Below, in pieces: positions 51,540 through 60,715 of a stretch of 64,000 nucleotides of DNA (position 1 is its first letter; every line of letters begins with the position of its first letter). The notes beneath the pieces are model-generated. The model ran no database searches. It saw nothing but the letters and a program-made list of their open reading frames with translations, and had not been told where the DNA came from. This DNA comes from Terriglobales bacterium. Lineage in GTDB: Bacteria; Acidobacteriota; Terriglobia; Bryobacterales; Bryobacteraceae. The stretch covers positions 48,878-112,877 of the forward strand of contig JAIXQP010000046.1 of NCBI GenBank assembly GCA_027485675.1, written 5' to 3'. The translations under genes were made by a program, and so were the position numbers.

Positions 51540-53669
51540 ATGCGCCGGACTCTGCTCTGCCTCGCCTTCGCCTTCTCGGTTAGCGCCGCCGATTGGTCGC
51601 TCGAAAAACTCTACACGCGGCCCTTCGCCTGGGGCACCGCACCCGATCAGTTCACCTGGGCCGAAAAGAAACCGGTGCTCGTCTTCCTGTGGAACGAAGA
51701 GGGCCGCCGCTTCCTCGACCTCTACGCCTGGCACGCTCCCGCCAAACGCCGCGTCCGCCTCACCAATCTCGAATTCGCCCGCGACGAGTTCAACCCGCTC
51801 CCCGACGAAAGCGACGAACGCCTCAAAGCCAACCGCATGCCCGAGGGCGGCCTCTCCGACTTCGCCGTCTCCCCCGATGGCGCCCGCGTCGCCTATGCCT
51901 GGCGCGGCGACCTCTATCTCGCCCACTCCGACGGCTCCCCAACGGAACGCCTCACCCAAACCAAAGCTTCCGAAAGCGGCCTGGCCTTCTCCCCGGATGG
52001 CGCCCGCCTGCTCTTCCGCCGCGGCGGCGAACTCTTCGTCCAAAACCTGCAAACCGGCTTCCTCGTCCAGCTCAGCGAAGGCGCCACCGGCGCCGCCGCC
52101 TGGTCTCCGGACGGAACGCGCATCGTCTATGGGAAGTCCACCCCCGGCACCACCCGGACGCAAGTTCTGATGAACTACTCCGGCCAGTTCGCCCGCGCCC
52201 AATCGTTCGGCCGCGGCGTGGCCGGCGACGAAGGCTCGGCCTCCTCCCGCTTTGTCGTCCCGAGCACCGGCGGCAAGCCCGTCCCGTTGCAGGATGCCTT
52301 CCCCGGACAGCGTGCCCGGGTTGGCCGTCCCGTCTGGTCGCCCGATAGCCGCTCCCTCCTCGTCACCGCCACCTCCGCCGACCATCACACCCGGCAGGTC
52401 TGGGTCCTCGATGCCAAGACCGGCAAAGGAAAGTCGGTCTTCACCGATCACGACGACCGCTGGGTCAGCTCCGAGTTTGAAGGGTGGTCGCCCGATTCGC
52501 AGTCCCTCCTCATCGCCAGCGACCGCGATGGGTTCATCCATCTATGGAAGGTCCCGGCGGCCGGAGGAGACCCGATGCAACTCACCAAAGGCAAGTGGGA
52601 GCTCGACACCGAAAGCTTCAGCTACCCCCCGCAATGGATCGGCGATCAGATCGTCTACTGTTCCACCGAAGCCGGCACCAATCAGCGCCAGTTGTACCGC
52701 ATCGCGCCCGACGGCAGCGGCAAACGCGCGCTCACCACCCGCGCCGGACTCAACGTCGGCGCCATGAGCAAGGATGGCCAGTTCCTCGCCGTCCGCCACG
52801 CCAACCTCGAAGCGCCTTGGGATCTCTACGTCAACAACGAACGCGTCACCACGTCGCCCCGCCCGGAATTCACGACCTACGCCTGGCCCAAAACCGAGTT
52901 CATCGAGTTCCCTTCCCGCGCCGACCGGGCCATCGTCAAAGCCAAGCTCCTGCTGCCGCCCGGCTATTCGCCCCAGAAGCAGTACCCCTGCGTGTTCTTC
53001 ATCCATGGCGCCGGCATCGCTTCGTCGGTCCTCCAGCAATGGGGCTCCTACCAGGAGCTCCGCTACGTCTTCAACGCCTATCTCGCCAACTCCGGTTACG
53101 TCGTCATGGACCTCGACTACCGCGGCTCCTCCGGCTACGGCCGCGATTGGCGCACCGGGGTCTATCTGCATATGGGCGGCCCGGACCTCCAAGACGTCCT
53201 CGGCGCGGTCGACTACCTGAAGGCCCGCGGCGGCGTCGATATGAACCGCCTGGGAATCTGGGGCGTCAGCTACGGCGGCTTCATGACCAACATGGCGCTC
53301 TTTCTCTCCCCTGGCACCTTCAAGGCCGGCAGCTCCTGGGCCGCGGTCAACGATTGGGAGAACTATAATCCCGGCTATACCCAGCAGCGGCTCGCGACGC
53401 CCGCGGCCCAGCCGGAAGCCTATCGCCGCAGCTCCCCCATCACGTTCTCCGGTAATTTGCGCGACCACCTGCAAATCGTGCACGGCATGGTAGATTCAAA
53501 CGTACTATTTCAAGATGCAGTGCAACTGACCGAAAAGCTCATCCGGGAACGCAAACCGTTTGAAGAGATCTTCTATCCTCAAGAAGATCATGGGTTTGTG
53601 CGAGACGAAACGCTGATCGATGCCTTCAGTCGCGCCGCCCGTTTCTTCAATCAGCATCTCAAGCCATGA
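51540..53669 (+). CDS. Secreted S9 prolyl oligopeptidase-family peptidase
   Basis: 709 residues with a signal peptide (MRRTLLCLAFAFSVSAA). An eight-bladed WD-like beta-propeller (repeats such as FSPDGARLLFRRGGELFV) precedes the hydrolase domain with catalytic Ser577 (GVSYGGFM), Asp652 (HGMVDSN) and His684 (EDHGFV), spaced as in DPP IV/acylaminoacyl peptidases. Cleaves dipeptides or short peptides outside the cytoplasm. It overlaps thiE by 4 bases. Confidence 0.93.
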   Translation: MRRTLLCLAFAFSVSAADWSLEKLYTRPFAWGTAPDQFTWAEKKPVLVFLWNEEGRRFLDLYAWHAPAKRRVRLTNLEFARDEFNPLPDESDERLKANRMPEGGLSDFAVSPDGARVAYAWRGDLYLAHSDGSPTERLTQTKASESGLAFSPDGARLLFRRGGELFVQNLQTGFLVQLSEGATGAAAWSPDGTRIVYGKSTPGTTRTQVLMNYSGQFARAQSFGRGVAGDEGSASSRFVVPSTGGKPVPLQDAFPGQRARVGRPVWSPDSRSLLVTATSADHHTRQVWVLDAKTGKGKSVFTDHDDRWVSSEFEGWSPDSQSLLIASDRDGFIHLWKVPAAGGDPMQLTKGKWELDTESFSYPPQWIGDQIVYCSTEAGTNQRQLYRIAPDGSGKRALTTRAGLNVGAMSKDGQFLAVRHANLEAPWDLYVNNERVTTSPRPEFTTYAWPKTEFIEFPSRADRAIVKAKLLLPPGYSPQKQYPCVFFIHGAGIASSVLQQWGSYQELRYVFNAYLANSGYVVMDLDYRGSSGYGRDWRTGVYLHMGGPDLQDVLGAVDYLKARGGVDMNRLGIWGVSYGGFMTNMALFLSPGTFKAGSSWAAVNDWENYNPGYTQQRLATPAAQPEAYRRSSPITFSGNLRDHLQIVHGMVDSNVLFQDAVQLTEKLIRERKPFEEIFYPQEDHGFVRDETLIDAFSRAARFFNQHLKP

Positions 53670-54238
53670 CCGTTCCCCGCTTTTATCCCATTGTCGACTC
53701 CCTCGAGGCGGCCGACGCCGTCCTCCAGGCCGGCGCCGAGATTGTGCAGTGGCGCCACAAGGGCCCGCTAACACGTCAGGCTTTTGACACCGCCGCCGCC
53801 ATTGCCGATCTCTGCCGCGGCGTACCGCTCGTGGTCAACGATCGCGCCGATGTCGCCGTCCTGCTCGGCGCCATGCTGCACTTGGGCCAGGACGATCTGC
53901 CGCCCGTGCTGGCCCGGCAGATGGTCTACATGATCGGCCTGTCCACCCACAATGCCGAACAGATGGAAGCAGCGAATGAAGAACCGGTTGTCTACCACGC
54001 CCTCGGCCCCATCTTCCCCACCACGTCGAAGGCGAACCCGGACCCCGTCGTCGGGCTCGACGGTCTGCGCGCCATCGTCCCACTCTCGAAGCGCCCGGTC
54101 GTCGCCATCGGTGGCATCACGTTTGAAACCGCGGCCAGCGTCATCGAAGCCGGCGCCGACTCCGTGGCCGTGATCAGCGCGCTGCAGCAGGGCGACGTGC
54201 AGCGAACCGCCCGCGCCTGGATCCAGCACCTCCGCTAG
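53666..54238 (+). CDS. thiE: Thiamine phosphate synthase
   Basis: 190 residues. TIM-barrel marks: IVDSLEAADAVLQAGAEIVQWRHKG, VNDRADVAVLLGAMLHLGQDDLP, IGLSTHN, GPIFPTTSK, and AIGGIT. Couples HMP-PP and HET-P to thiamine phosphate. Short compared with typical ThiE (about 210). It stands alone, apart from other thiamine genes; no TPP riboswitch is visible upstream. Confidence 0.88.
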   Translation: MTVPRFYPIVDSLEAADAVLQAGAEIVQWRHKGPLTRQAFDTAAAIADLCRGVPLVVNDRADVAVLLGAMLHLGQDDLPPVLARQMVYMIGLSTHNAEQMEAANEEPVVYHALGPIFPTTSKANPDPVVGLDGLRAIVPLSKRPVVAIGGITFETAASVIEAGADSVAVISALQQGDVQRTARAWIQHLR

Positions 54239-54301
54239 GCGCCCCCTTTCCCCCTCCGCACAACTTGGCGCGACTCCTCCATACTGGAGTGTGACCAAAC
54301 G

Positions 54302-55633
54302 ATGACCACGCAAAAACATAGCCTGGGACTCTTCGACGCCACCACCATCGTCATGGGCTCCATGATCGGCTCCGGCGTCTTTATCGTCGCCGCCGACATC
54401 GGCCGCCAGGTGGGGTCTCCCGGCATGATGCTGATGGCTTGGGTGGCCACCGCGCTGCTCACGCTGATTGCGGCCCTCAGCTACGGCGAACTCGCCGCCA
54501 TGATGCCCAAGGCCGGCGGACAGTATGTCTACCTCCGCGAAGCCTTCGGACCGCTCTACGGCTTCCTCTACGGCTGGACCTTCTTCACGGTGATCCAGAC
54601 CGGCACCATCGCCGCCGTGGCCGTCGCCTTCGCCAAGTTCCTGGGCGTCTTCCTGCCGGACCTCCCGCAAAAGGCCGTCGCCATCGCCCTCATCATTTTC
54701 CTCACCTGGCTGAACACCCGCGGACTCCGCACGGGCGCCCTCGTCCAGAACATCTTTACCGTCGCCAAAACCGGCGCGCTGCTCGGCCTCATCGGGGCTG
54801 CGTTTTTCGTCGGCCGCAACGAAGCCGCCGTCGCCCGCAACTTCGGCGAGAACTTCTGGGCCGGAGGCCTCGACGGCCTCACCGCGATTCGTGTTCTCGG
54901 CGTCGCCCTCGTTGGTTCGCTCTTCTCGTCGGACTCCTGGAACAACGTCACCTTCACGGCCGGCGAGACCCGCAACCCCCAGCGCAACGTGCCCCTGTCG
55001 CTCCTGCTCGGCGTGGGCCTCGTGTCGATCCTCTACCTGCTCGCCAACTACGCCTACCTGCTGGTCCTCCCCTTCGAGCAGATTCAAAACGCCGCGCAGG
55101 ACCGCGTGGGCACCGCCGCCGCCAGCGCCATTCTCGGCCCGGTGGCCGTGCAGGTGATGGCCGCCGCCATCATGGTCTCCACGTTCGGCTGCGCCAATGG
55201 TCTGACTTTGGCGGGCGCGCGCGTCTATTACGCCATGGCGCTCGACAACCTCTTCTTCCGCCAAGCCGCCCAGCTCGATCCGAAAACCCAGGCGCCCGTT
55301 ACTTCGCTGTGGATTCAGTGCCTCTGGGCCTGTGGTTTAACGCTTACGGGAAGCTATGGCGATCTGCTCGACTATGTTATATTCGCTGTTTTGCTTTTTT
55401 ACATCCTGACGATTGTAGGGATCTTTGTGCTGCGCCAGACGCGCCCCGAGGCCGACCGGCCCTACAAAGCGTTCGGATATCCGTTCTTACCAGCTCTCTA
55501 CATCCTCCTGGCGAGCGGTATTGAGCTGTTGCTGTTGCTGTACAAACCTAGCTTTACGTGGCCCGGGCTGATCATCGTTTTACTCGGCATCCCGGTATAT
55601 TTTTGGTGGACGAAAGGGAAGGTCAAGGCATGA
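54302..55633 (+). CDS. APC-family amino-acid permease, first of an overlapping pair
   Basis: 443 residues, about 12 membrane segments. Family start motif LGLFDATTIVMGSMIGSGVFIVAAD (LeuT-fold TM1), AGGQYVYLREAFGPLYGFLYGW and SLFSSDSWNNVTFTAGETRNP (TM6). Uses proton or exchange transport of amino acids. The stop overlaps the next permease's ATG. GGAG lies 10-12 bases upstream of the ATG. Confidence 0.88.
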   Translation: MTTQKHSLGLFDATTIVMGSMIGSGVFIVAADIGRQVGSPGMMLMAWVATALLTLIAALSYGELAAMMPKAGGQYVYLREAFGPLYGFLYGWTFFTVIQTGTIAAVAVAFAKFLGVFLPDLPQKAVAIALIIFLTWLNTRGLRTGALVQNIFTVAKTGALLGLIGAAFFVGRNEAAVARNFGENFWAGGLDGLTAIRVLGVALVGSLFSSDSWNNVTFTAGETRNPQRNVPLSLLLGVGLVSILYLLANYAYLLVLPFEQIQNAAQDRVGTAAASAILGPVAVQVMAAAIMVSTFGCANGLTLAGARVYYAMALDNLFFRQAAQLDPKTQAPVTSLWIQCLWACGLTLTGSYGDLLDYVIFAVLLFYILTIVGIFVLRQTRPEADRPYKAFGYPFLPALYILLASGIELLLLLYKPSFTWPGLIIVLLGIPVYFWWTKGKVKA

Positions 55634-57084
55634 GTCTATTTGCAACCAAGCCGCTCTCGCGGATTCTTGAAGAGTCGGAAGGCGGAGAGCACACGCTCAA
55701 ACGAACGCTTACGGCAACTCAGCTGGTCGCCCTGGGCATCGGCGCCATCATCGGCGCCGGCATCTTCACGCTCACCGGCGTCGCCGCCGCCGAGCATGCC
55801 GGACCCGCCATTACGCTGGCCTTCATCGCCGCCGCCCTCGGTTGCGCCTTCGCCGGTCTCTGCTATAGCGAGTTCGCCACGATGATTCCCATCGCCGGCT
55901 CGGCTTACACCTACGCCTATGCCACGATGGGCGAGTTGCTGGCCTGGATCATTGGCTGGGACCTCGTGCTCGAGTACGCCGTCGGCGCCGCCACGGTGGC
56001 CGTCGGATGGAGCGGAACACTCGTCTCCCTTCTCCACAATCTCGGGATCTACCTCCCACCCGCTCTCATTACCTCCCCGTTTGAACCCATCAAACTCGCC
56101 GACGGCTCCATGGCCACCGGCATCATCAATCTGCCCGCCGTGCTCATCGTCTGCGCCATTTCGCTGCTCCTGATGCGCGGTATTCAGGAATCGGCCCGCG
56201 CCAACGGCATCATCGTCATCCTGAAGGTCGCCGTCATCATCGTCTTCATCGCCATCGGCTGGTCCTTCGTCGACTCCTCGAATCACAGCAACTACATCCC
56301 GGTCAACGAAGGCGGCAGCCGCTACGGCTGGTCCGGCATTCTTCGGGCCGCGGGCGTGATCTTCTTCGCCTACATCGGCTTTGACGCCGTCTCCACCGCC
56401 GCCCAGGAGGCCAAGAACCCGAAGCGGGATATGCCCATCGGCATCATCGGCTCCCTAATCGTCTGCACCATCCTGTTCATTCTGTACGCTCACGTGTTGA
56501 CCGGCATCGTCAACTACAAGGAACTCAACGTGCCGAGCCCCATCACCCTGGCGCTCAACAAAATGCCGTACACCTGGCTCGCCATCCTGATGAAGGTCGC
56601 CGTGCTCGCCGGCCTCACCTCCGTCATCCTGGTCATGCTCCTCGGCCAAAGCCGCGTCTTCTTCTCGATGTCCCGCGACGGACTCCTGCCCAAGCTCTTC
56701 AGCGAGGTGCATCCGAAGTTCCAGACCCCGTGGCGCAGCAACCTGCTGTTCATGGTCTTCGTCAGCTGCTTCAGCGCCTTCGCCCCCATCTCGGTGGTCG
56801 GCGAGATGACCTCCATCGGCACCCTGTTCGCCTTCGTGCTCGTCTGCGGCGGCATCCTCGTGATGCGCAAGACACACCCGGATCTCCCGCGGCCGTTCAA
56901 GACGCCCCTGGTCCCCCTGGTGCCTGTTCTCGGCGTGCTCGTCAACCTGGCGCTGATGGCCGGGCTCGGCTGGTCGAATTGGCTACGTCTCCTGATCTGG
57001 ATGGGCCTCGGCCTCGCTATTTACTTCGGCTACAGCCGGCACCACAGCCGGCTCCACACTCACCCCGTGAAGGGCGGCCGCTAG
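55630..57084 (+). CDS. Cationic/general amino-acid permease (APC family, YfnA/CAT-like)
   Basis: 484 residues from the ATG at 55630, overlapping the previous gene (ATGA). TM1 LGIGAIIGAGIFTLTG, then AGSAYTYAYATMGELLAWIIGWDLVLEY and FFAYIGFDAVSTAAQEAKNP (TM6) are standard CAT-family marks. It is of a different subtype from the gene it overlaps. The last 102 bases are also coding on the opposite strand. Confidence 0.88.
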   Translation: MSLFATKPLSRILEESEGGEHTLKRTLTATQLVALGIGAIIGAGIFTLTGVAAAEHAGPAITLAFIAAALGCAFAGLCYSEFATMIPIAGSAYTYAYATMGELLAWIIGWDLVLEYAVGAATVAVGWSGTLVSLLHNLGIYLPPALITSPFEPIKLADGSMATGIINLPAVLIVCAISLLLMRGIQESARANGIIVILKVAVIIVFIAIGWSFVDSSNHSNYIPVNEGGSRYGWSGILRAAGVIFFAYIGFDAVSTAAQEAKNPKRDMPIGIIGSLIVCTILFILYAHVLTGIVNYKELNVPSPITLALNKMPYTWLAILMKVAVLAGLTSVILVMLLGQSRVFFSMSRDGLLPKLFSEVHPKFQTPWRSNLLFMVFVSCFSAFAPISVVGEMTSIGTLFAFVLVCGGILVMRKTHPDLPRPFKTPLVPLVPVLGVLVNLALMAGLGWSNWLRLLIWMGLGLAIYFGYSRHHSRLHTHPVKGGR

Positions 57085-57891
57085 GTTCCCCAGGTCATCG
57101 GCCTGAAAGGGCCGCACCAGCACCTCGTGGGCAAAATTGGCCGCCCAGCTGATCGCTTCCACCTTGGAGCGGCGGCGCATCGCCAGGAGTGTCTGGCTCA
57201 TCTTGTGCCCCCGCCGGGCCAGGATGGCCAGCGCCATGGTGGAAACCCGGTTTGAGGGATCCTGCGCCCCCCGCTCCACCAGCGGCATAAACTGCTCGAT
57301 GTCCTTGCGGCGGGCGATGCCTTCAATCAGGTTGGCCCGCACCCGCTCATTCGGGCTCAGGTACAACTCCTCGATCTTGTCCAGGCTCGACAGATGCCGC
57401 CCCAGCAGCTTCGCCGCCTTCGACTGCACCCGGAGATCCGGATGCCGGGAAAACTTGAGCAGGGTCACCGAAATCCGGTTCGCGTCCTGAGCATCCTCCA
57501 CCAGGTAAAGACAGCGCTGGATCTCCGCATAAGGCACCTCGGAAGGCCACGCCCGCTGCGCCAGCAATCGCTGCAACAACTTCATGTCAAAAAGCGAGTC
57601 CCGGACCATCGCCACCGACATCAACTCCCGGGCCTGCGCGTCGGTCAACACCTCGGGCTCGAGCAGCGCCCGGGCCACGATGTGCGCCTCCAGCAGAAAT
57701 TCGGCCTGCCCATCGGACTGGTTCTGCAGCGTCGCCATCAGATGGTCAAACACATCCGGCGGCTCCGACAGACTGATCCAGGTTTCCAACTGCCTGCCGG
57801 CGCTGGCGGCGCAACCGTTCAGCACGGACGTCCAATTCTCCGCATTTGTAGGCATCGTTTGGCTTGCATATCGGCGAAATCCAGCATTCAT
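56983..57891 (-). CDS. Unknown helical-repeat (HEAT-like) protein
   Basis: 302 residues from the ATG at 57891 (a second ATG at 57855 gives MPTNAENW). No signal or membrane segment. A mostly helical protein with repeat-like segments such as HPDLRVQSKAAKLLGRHL, SPNERVRANLIEGIARR and DPSNRVSTMALAILARRG, as in HEAT/armadillo-like scaffolds. The last 34 residues, of different composition, overlap the permease gene. Function unknown. Confidence 0.68.
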   Translation of the reverse strand: MNAGFRRYASQTMPTNAENWTSVLNGCAASAGRQLETWISLSEPPDVFDHLMATLQNQSDGQAEFLLEAHIVARALLEPEVLTDAQARELMSVAMVRDSLFDMKLLQRLLAQRAWPSEVPYAEIQRCLYLVEDAQDANRISVTLLKFSRHPDLRVQSKAAKLLGRHLSSLDKIEELYLSPNERVRANLIEGIARRKDIEQFMPLVERGAQDPSNRVSTMALAILARRGHKMSQTLLAMRRRSKVEAISWAANFAHEVLVRPFQADDLGNLAAALHGVSVEPAVVPAVAEVNSEAEAHPDQET

Positions 57892-57905
57892 TGAGCCAAC
57901 GCTGC

Positions 57906-57913
57906 GTTATACT
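57906..57913. promoter_or_regulatory. Overlapping divergent -10 hexamers
   Basis: Plus-strand TATACT at 57908-57913 ends 7 bases before the ATG at 57921. Minus-strand TATAAC at 57911-57906 ends 14 bases before the ATG at 57891. The core GTTATAC thus serves both directions. Confidence 0.45.
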
Positions 57914-57920
57914 CCACCAT

Positions 57921-58385
57921 ATGAAGACTGCACTGGCTCTTTTCGCCTTCTCCCTCGCCGCCTTGGCCGCGCCCGACTTTAGCGGCTCGTGGAAGGCAAA
58001 CGTCTCCAAAAGTAATTTCGGCGCCATGCCCAGCCCTGATAAATACACCCGCGTCATCGAACACAAAGAGCCAACCGTTAAGATCGAAGAAAGTCAGGCC
58101 TCCGAACGGGGCGAATGGACCGGAATCATCAACTTAAAGACCGACGGCACCCCAACCAACAGCGAAATTCGCGGCAACGCCCTCAAGTCGGTCGCCCGCT
58201 GGGACGGCGACGTCCTCAGCGTCAAAAGCACCCTCGACTTCAACGGAAACGCCATCGAACTCAATGACCGCATCTCGCTCTCGGCCGACAAACAGACCCT
58301 GACGCTCCAACGGAAAATCGATACCCCCAACGGTGTTCTCGAACAATCCGTCGTCTTCGAGCGCCAGGACGGTACGGGAAAATAA
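57921..58385 (+). CDS. Small secreted protein, lipocalin-like
   Basis: 154 residues from the ATG at 57921 with signal MKTALALFAFSLAALAA. The mature part begins DFSGSWKANVSKSNFG and alternates beta strands (TGIINLKTDG, DGDVLSVKSTLDFNG, LTLQRKI), the layout of small lipocalin-like secreted proteins common in Acidobacteria. Role unknown. Its start directly follows a -10-like hexamer. Confidence 0.75.
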   Translation: MKTALALFAFSLAALAAPDFSGSWKANVSKSNFGAMPSPDKYTRVIEHKEPTVKIEESQASERGEWTGIINLKTDGTPTNSEIRGNALKSVARWDGDVLSVKSTLDFNGNAIELNDRISLSADKQTLTLQRKIDTPNGVLEQSVVFERQDGTGK

Positions 58386-58472
58386 GTACAAGCGCAGAAA
58401 TTTACTTGCGCGATTAGAGTTTTTTCATTAAGTTGTGTCTATGGACCCGCAGTCTGGGCCCATGGCTCGCTT
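58386..58472 (+). promoter_or_regulatory. Leader region of the RRM-protein gene
   Basis: 87 bases with a GCGCA (58392-58396)/TGCGC (58407-58411) 5-base stem, a T6 run at 58420-58425, and a possible promoter TTGCGC (58406-58411)-N17-TAAGTT (58429-58434), weak at both boxes. No ribosome-binding site precedes the ATG at 58473. It may be a regulated leader like those of RRM cold-shock genes, but the evidence is weak. Confidence 0.3.
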
Positions 58473-58766
58473 ATGAAAAAACTCTTTATCGGGAATATTC
58501 CCTTCCAAGCAACCGAAGCTGAACTCGAATCCTGGTTCACGCAACAAGGATTTGCTCCCACCGCCGTCGCAATTGTTCGCCATCGCCTCACTGGCGACTC
58601 CCGTGGCTTTGGCTTCGCTGACTTTTCTACCCCCAACGAGGCCTTACTAGCCGTAGAATCGCTCAATGGAGGCGACTACCAGGGCCGCCGGTTAATGTTG
58701 AGCGTCGCGCGAAGCGAAGGCCCCGCCGTGCAAAGCGCGGGCGAACAGACCGCGCAACGGGCCTAG
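58473..58766 (+). CDS. Single-RRM RNA-binding protein
   Basis: 97 residues: the ribonucleoprotein motifs RNP2 (KLFIGNIPF at 3-11) and RNP1 (RGFGFADF near 44-51), with the RRM beta-alpha-beta-beta-alpha-beta order and LMLSVARS at the end, then a short tail. Such proteins, frequent in Cyanobacteria and Acidobacteria, bind RNA, often under cold or stress. The leader upstream is unusually long for this window. Confidence 0.92.
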   Translation: MKKLFIGNIPFQATEAELESWFTQQGFAPTAVAIVRHRLTGDSRGFGFADFSTPNEALLAVESLNGGDYQGRRLMLSVARSEGPAVQSAGEQTAQRA

Positions 58767-58812
58767 TTTTCCTTCCCACCCCACTGCCGCGCATGCGACA
58801 CTAACGGATGGC

Positions 58813-59520
58813 ATGTGGGGTTACTGGCAGCTTTCGCTGCGTTTGGTCTTTCTAGGCTTTCTGGCTCCGCTCTCGATTGGGCTCACGCTGGCGCTCACCG
58901 GGTATTTTCTTACCCGCAACTCCGCCGACCTTGAGATCCATGGCGATGTGGTGCGGGCCAAAATCCGAGAAAGTGAAACTCGAAATGGGCAATACTGGGT
59001 TGCCTTCGAGTATCTCGATGAAACACTGGCGTTGCACCGGGGCGAAGCCTTGCTCGACGGCCCCGGTGCCGCGGCCGCGCGCACGGCGGGCTTCATTGAA
59101 ATCCGGTACGACCGGCGCCGCCCCGAGCTTTACGACATCGCCACCAACGGGCGCCAAAGTATGGATCGTACCCTGCGCATCGCCGTGCTGGTGTTAGGCT
59201 TGCTGCTCATGGCCTTCGCCATCGGAATTCTGGCCCGGCGCGCCTTCCAGATCTTCCGGATCGTCCATTTGCTCAAGCGCGGCTTTCTCCTCAACTGCAC
59301 CGTACGGACCCATGTGGCGGAGGATAAGGCCCAAGGCCCCACGCAGTTTACTTACGCCTACCAGGGGCCAAACGGCCGCTGGTACGAAGGCGTTTCCCCC
59401 GTCATTCCAACAAACTGGATGGCGAAGTTCCCCGTGGGTCAGAGCATTCGCATCGTCTTCGACCGGGACGAACCGCGGCGCAGCGAAGTGGACCTGTTCA
59501 GCATTCGCGGCAAGCGCTAG
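58813..59520 (+). CDS. DUF3592-like membrane protein
   Basis: 235 residues. Two membrane segments (about 10-30 and 120-140) and beta-rich DUF3592-type soluble parts: VVRAKIRESETRNGQYWVAFEY and VRTHVAEDKAQGPTQFTYAYQ, followed by SIRIVFDRDEPRRSEV. Role unknown. Ends tail-to-tail with the outer-membrane barrel gene, with the two stops abutting. Confidence 0.72.
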   Translation: MWGYWQLSLRLVFLGFLAPLSIGLTLALTGYFLTRNSADLEIHGDVVRAKIRESETRNGQYWVAFEYLDETLALHRGEALLDGPGAAAARTAGFIEIRYDRRRPELYDIATNGRQSMDRTLRIAVLVLGLLLMAFAIGILARRAFQIFRIVHLLKRGFLLNCTVRTHVAEDKAQGPTQFTYAYQGPNGRWYEGVSPVIPTNWMAKFPVGQSIRIVFDRDEPRRSEVDLFSIRGKR

Positions 59521-60105
59521 CTACAGAAAGAACGAGAAACCCGCCGAGTACTCCATCTGGCGGATCCACCCCGTCCGGTTGAACAGCGGAAAGGGCTTGG
59601 GCGTCCCGTACTGCCGGACGTCAAAGCGAATCAGGAACATCGGGCTCACTTTGATTTTGATCCCGCCGCCGTAATTGACCCCAAACTTCGTGGATCCGCC
59701 CCCTTGCGTGGCCGAAGCTCCCGGCTGGACGAAGTTCGAGAAGTGGACGCCTCCGGTGGCGAACGGCCGGACCACCTTGCCTTCCCGCGCACCGTAGGTC
59801 AGGAAGTTGTACATCCCTTGGTGAATCGCCATCCCCTGGCGTTCCCCTGTCGCGTCAAAGACGAGCTGTGTCCGGTTGTAAGCGTACCCAAACTCGTGCC
59901 CCAGGTAGCCGTCGTTATTCGTCGTCATGCGGAACCCGAGCCGGAATCCGCCATCCAGACTGTATTCGTTCGGGGCGTTCGGGCTCTGCGAGCTACTCCC
60001 CAATGCAGAGCGGGAAAGACGATGCTGGCCGCCGTGGACTCCAACCTCGAGTAACTGCGCCGGACAAAGCGTGGCCAGAAGGCCAATGAGTATGATGAGT
60101 CGCAT
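59521..60105 (-). CDS. Outer-membrane beta-barrel protein (OmpA-like N-domain type)
   Basis: 194 residues, signal MRLIILIGLLATLCPAQ. Alternating strands with aromatic ends (GFRLGFRM, GHEFGYAYNRT, YGGGIKIKVSPMFLIRFDVRQYG) and a terminal F-S-F-F-L, close to the aromatic C-terminus of outer-membrane barrels. Probably an eight-stranded barrel. Function unknown. Gene order: downstream of lutC, 19 bases after its stop in position, on the same strand. Confidence 0.78.
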   Translation of the reverse strand: MRLIILIGLLATLCPAQLLEVGVHGGQHRLSRSALGSSSQSPNAPNEYSLDGGFRLGFRMTTNNDGYLGHEFGYAYNRTQLVFDATGERQGMAIHQGMYNFLTYGAREGKVVRPFATGGVHFSNFVQPGASATQGGGSTKFGVNYGGGIKIKVSPMFLIRFDVRQYGTPKPFPLFNRTGWIRQMEYSAGFSFFL

Positions 60106-60124
60106 CTTCTGTGGATACCAAGCC

Positions 60125-60715
60125 CTAAATCAAAATCAGGTGGATATCCCTGCCCTCGGACCCATTCAACAGAACCGTTTCGCGAAACGAAGCGAAGCTT
60201 CTCGGGTTCATTTGGAGCAGTTCATCCAAGTTGCCGAGTAGCTTTCGTCGCGGCGCCACGATCACCGTTACCGGCAAACCGAATCCAATCGACCCGGGTT
60301 GTTCCGGCGAAGACCGTAGAACCACCGTGCCACTCTCCGCTAACAGGCAATGACAACTAATAATTCCGATGCGCGCCGTTCGGCCTGCGTTACGAAGAAG
60401 TTCCGCATCCGTGAAACCGGATTGCACCCCCGCCAGGTCCAAAATGCCACACTCGGCCAACCAAGGCAGGCTCGCGGCAATGGCCTCCTGGCCGGCCTGC
60501 AAGTCCCCGATCAGGCTCCGTGCCTCCTCGGCTGAGCTCACCACGTGAAGGTGGCCGCCCCGCCCCGTAAAGGCGCGGCGGAACTGCTGCAGCCGCTCCT
60601 CCCCGGTCCAGTAGTTCCGAATCGCCAACTCGGGCTCCGGCGGGGTTGACGGCTTCTGAAACCGTTTCCGGCCCAGCGCCGCGCGCAGAGTTTCGAAAAG
60701 GGCGTCGTCCGGCAT
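60125..60715 (-). CDS. lutC: LutC-like LUD-domain protein
   Basis: 196 residues from the ATG at 60715, overlapping the lutB-like stop. LUD-domain marks: VSSAEEARSLIGD, GILDLAGVQSGFTDAEL, LAESGTVVLRSSPEQPG, and PVTVIVAPRRKLLGNLDELL. In Bacillus the LutABC proteins are needed to use L-lactate, LutC possibly binding a ligand. It is the third gene of a lut-type operon whose other products are reduced. Confidence 0.83.
   Translation of the reverse strand: MPDDALFETLRAALGRKRFQKPSTPPEPELAIRNYWTGEERLQQFRRAFTGRGGHLHVVSSAEEARSLIGDLQAGQEAIAASLPWLAECGILDLAGVQSGFTDAELLRNAGRTARIGIISCHCLLAESGTVVLRSSPEQPGSIGFGLPVTVIVAPRRKLLGNLDELLQMNPRSFASFRETVLLNGSEGRDIHLILI

Noticed and set aside
53560..53666. TPP riboswitch before thiE
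   Set aside because: The upstream region is coding sequence of the peptidase and lacks the conserved riboswitch blocks.
53768..55264. 498-residue open frame antisense to thiE and a permease
   Set aside because: Gly/Asp/Glu-rich with no family marks; shadow.
58392..58425. Intrinsic terminator (GCGCA/TGCGC stem plus T6)
   Set aside because: Stem is only 5 bases and the T-run is about 8 bases away.
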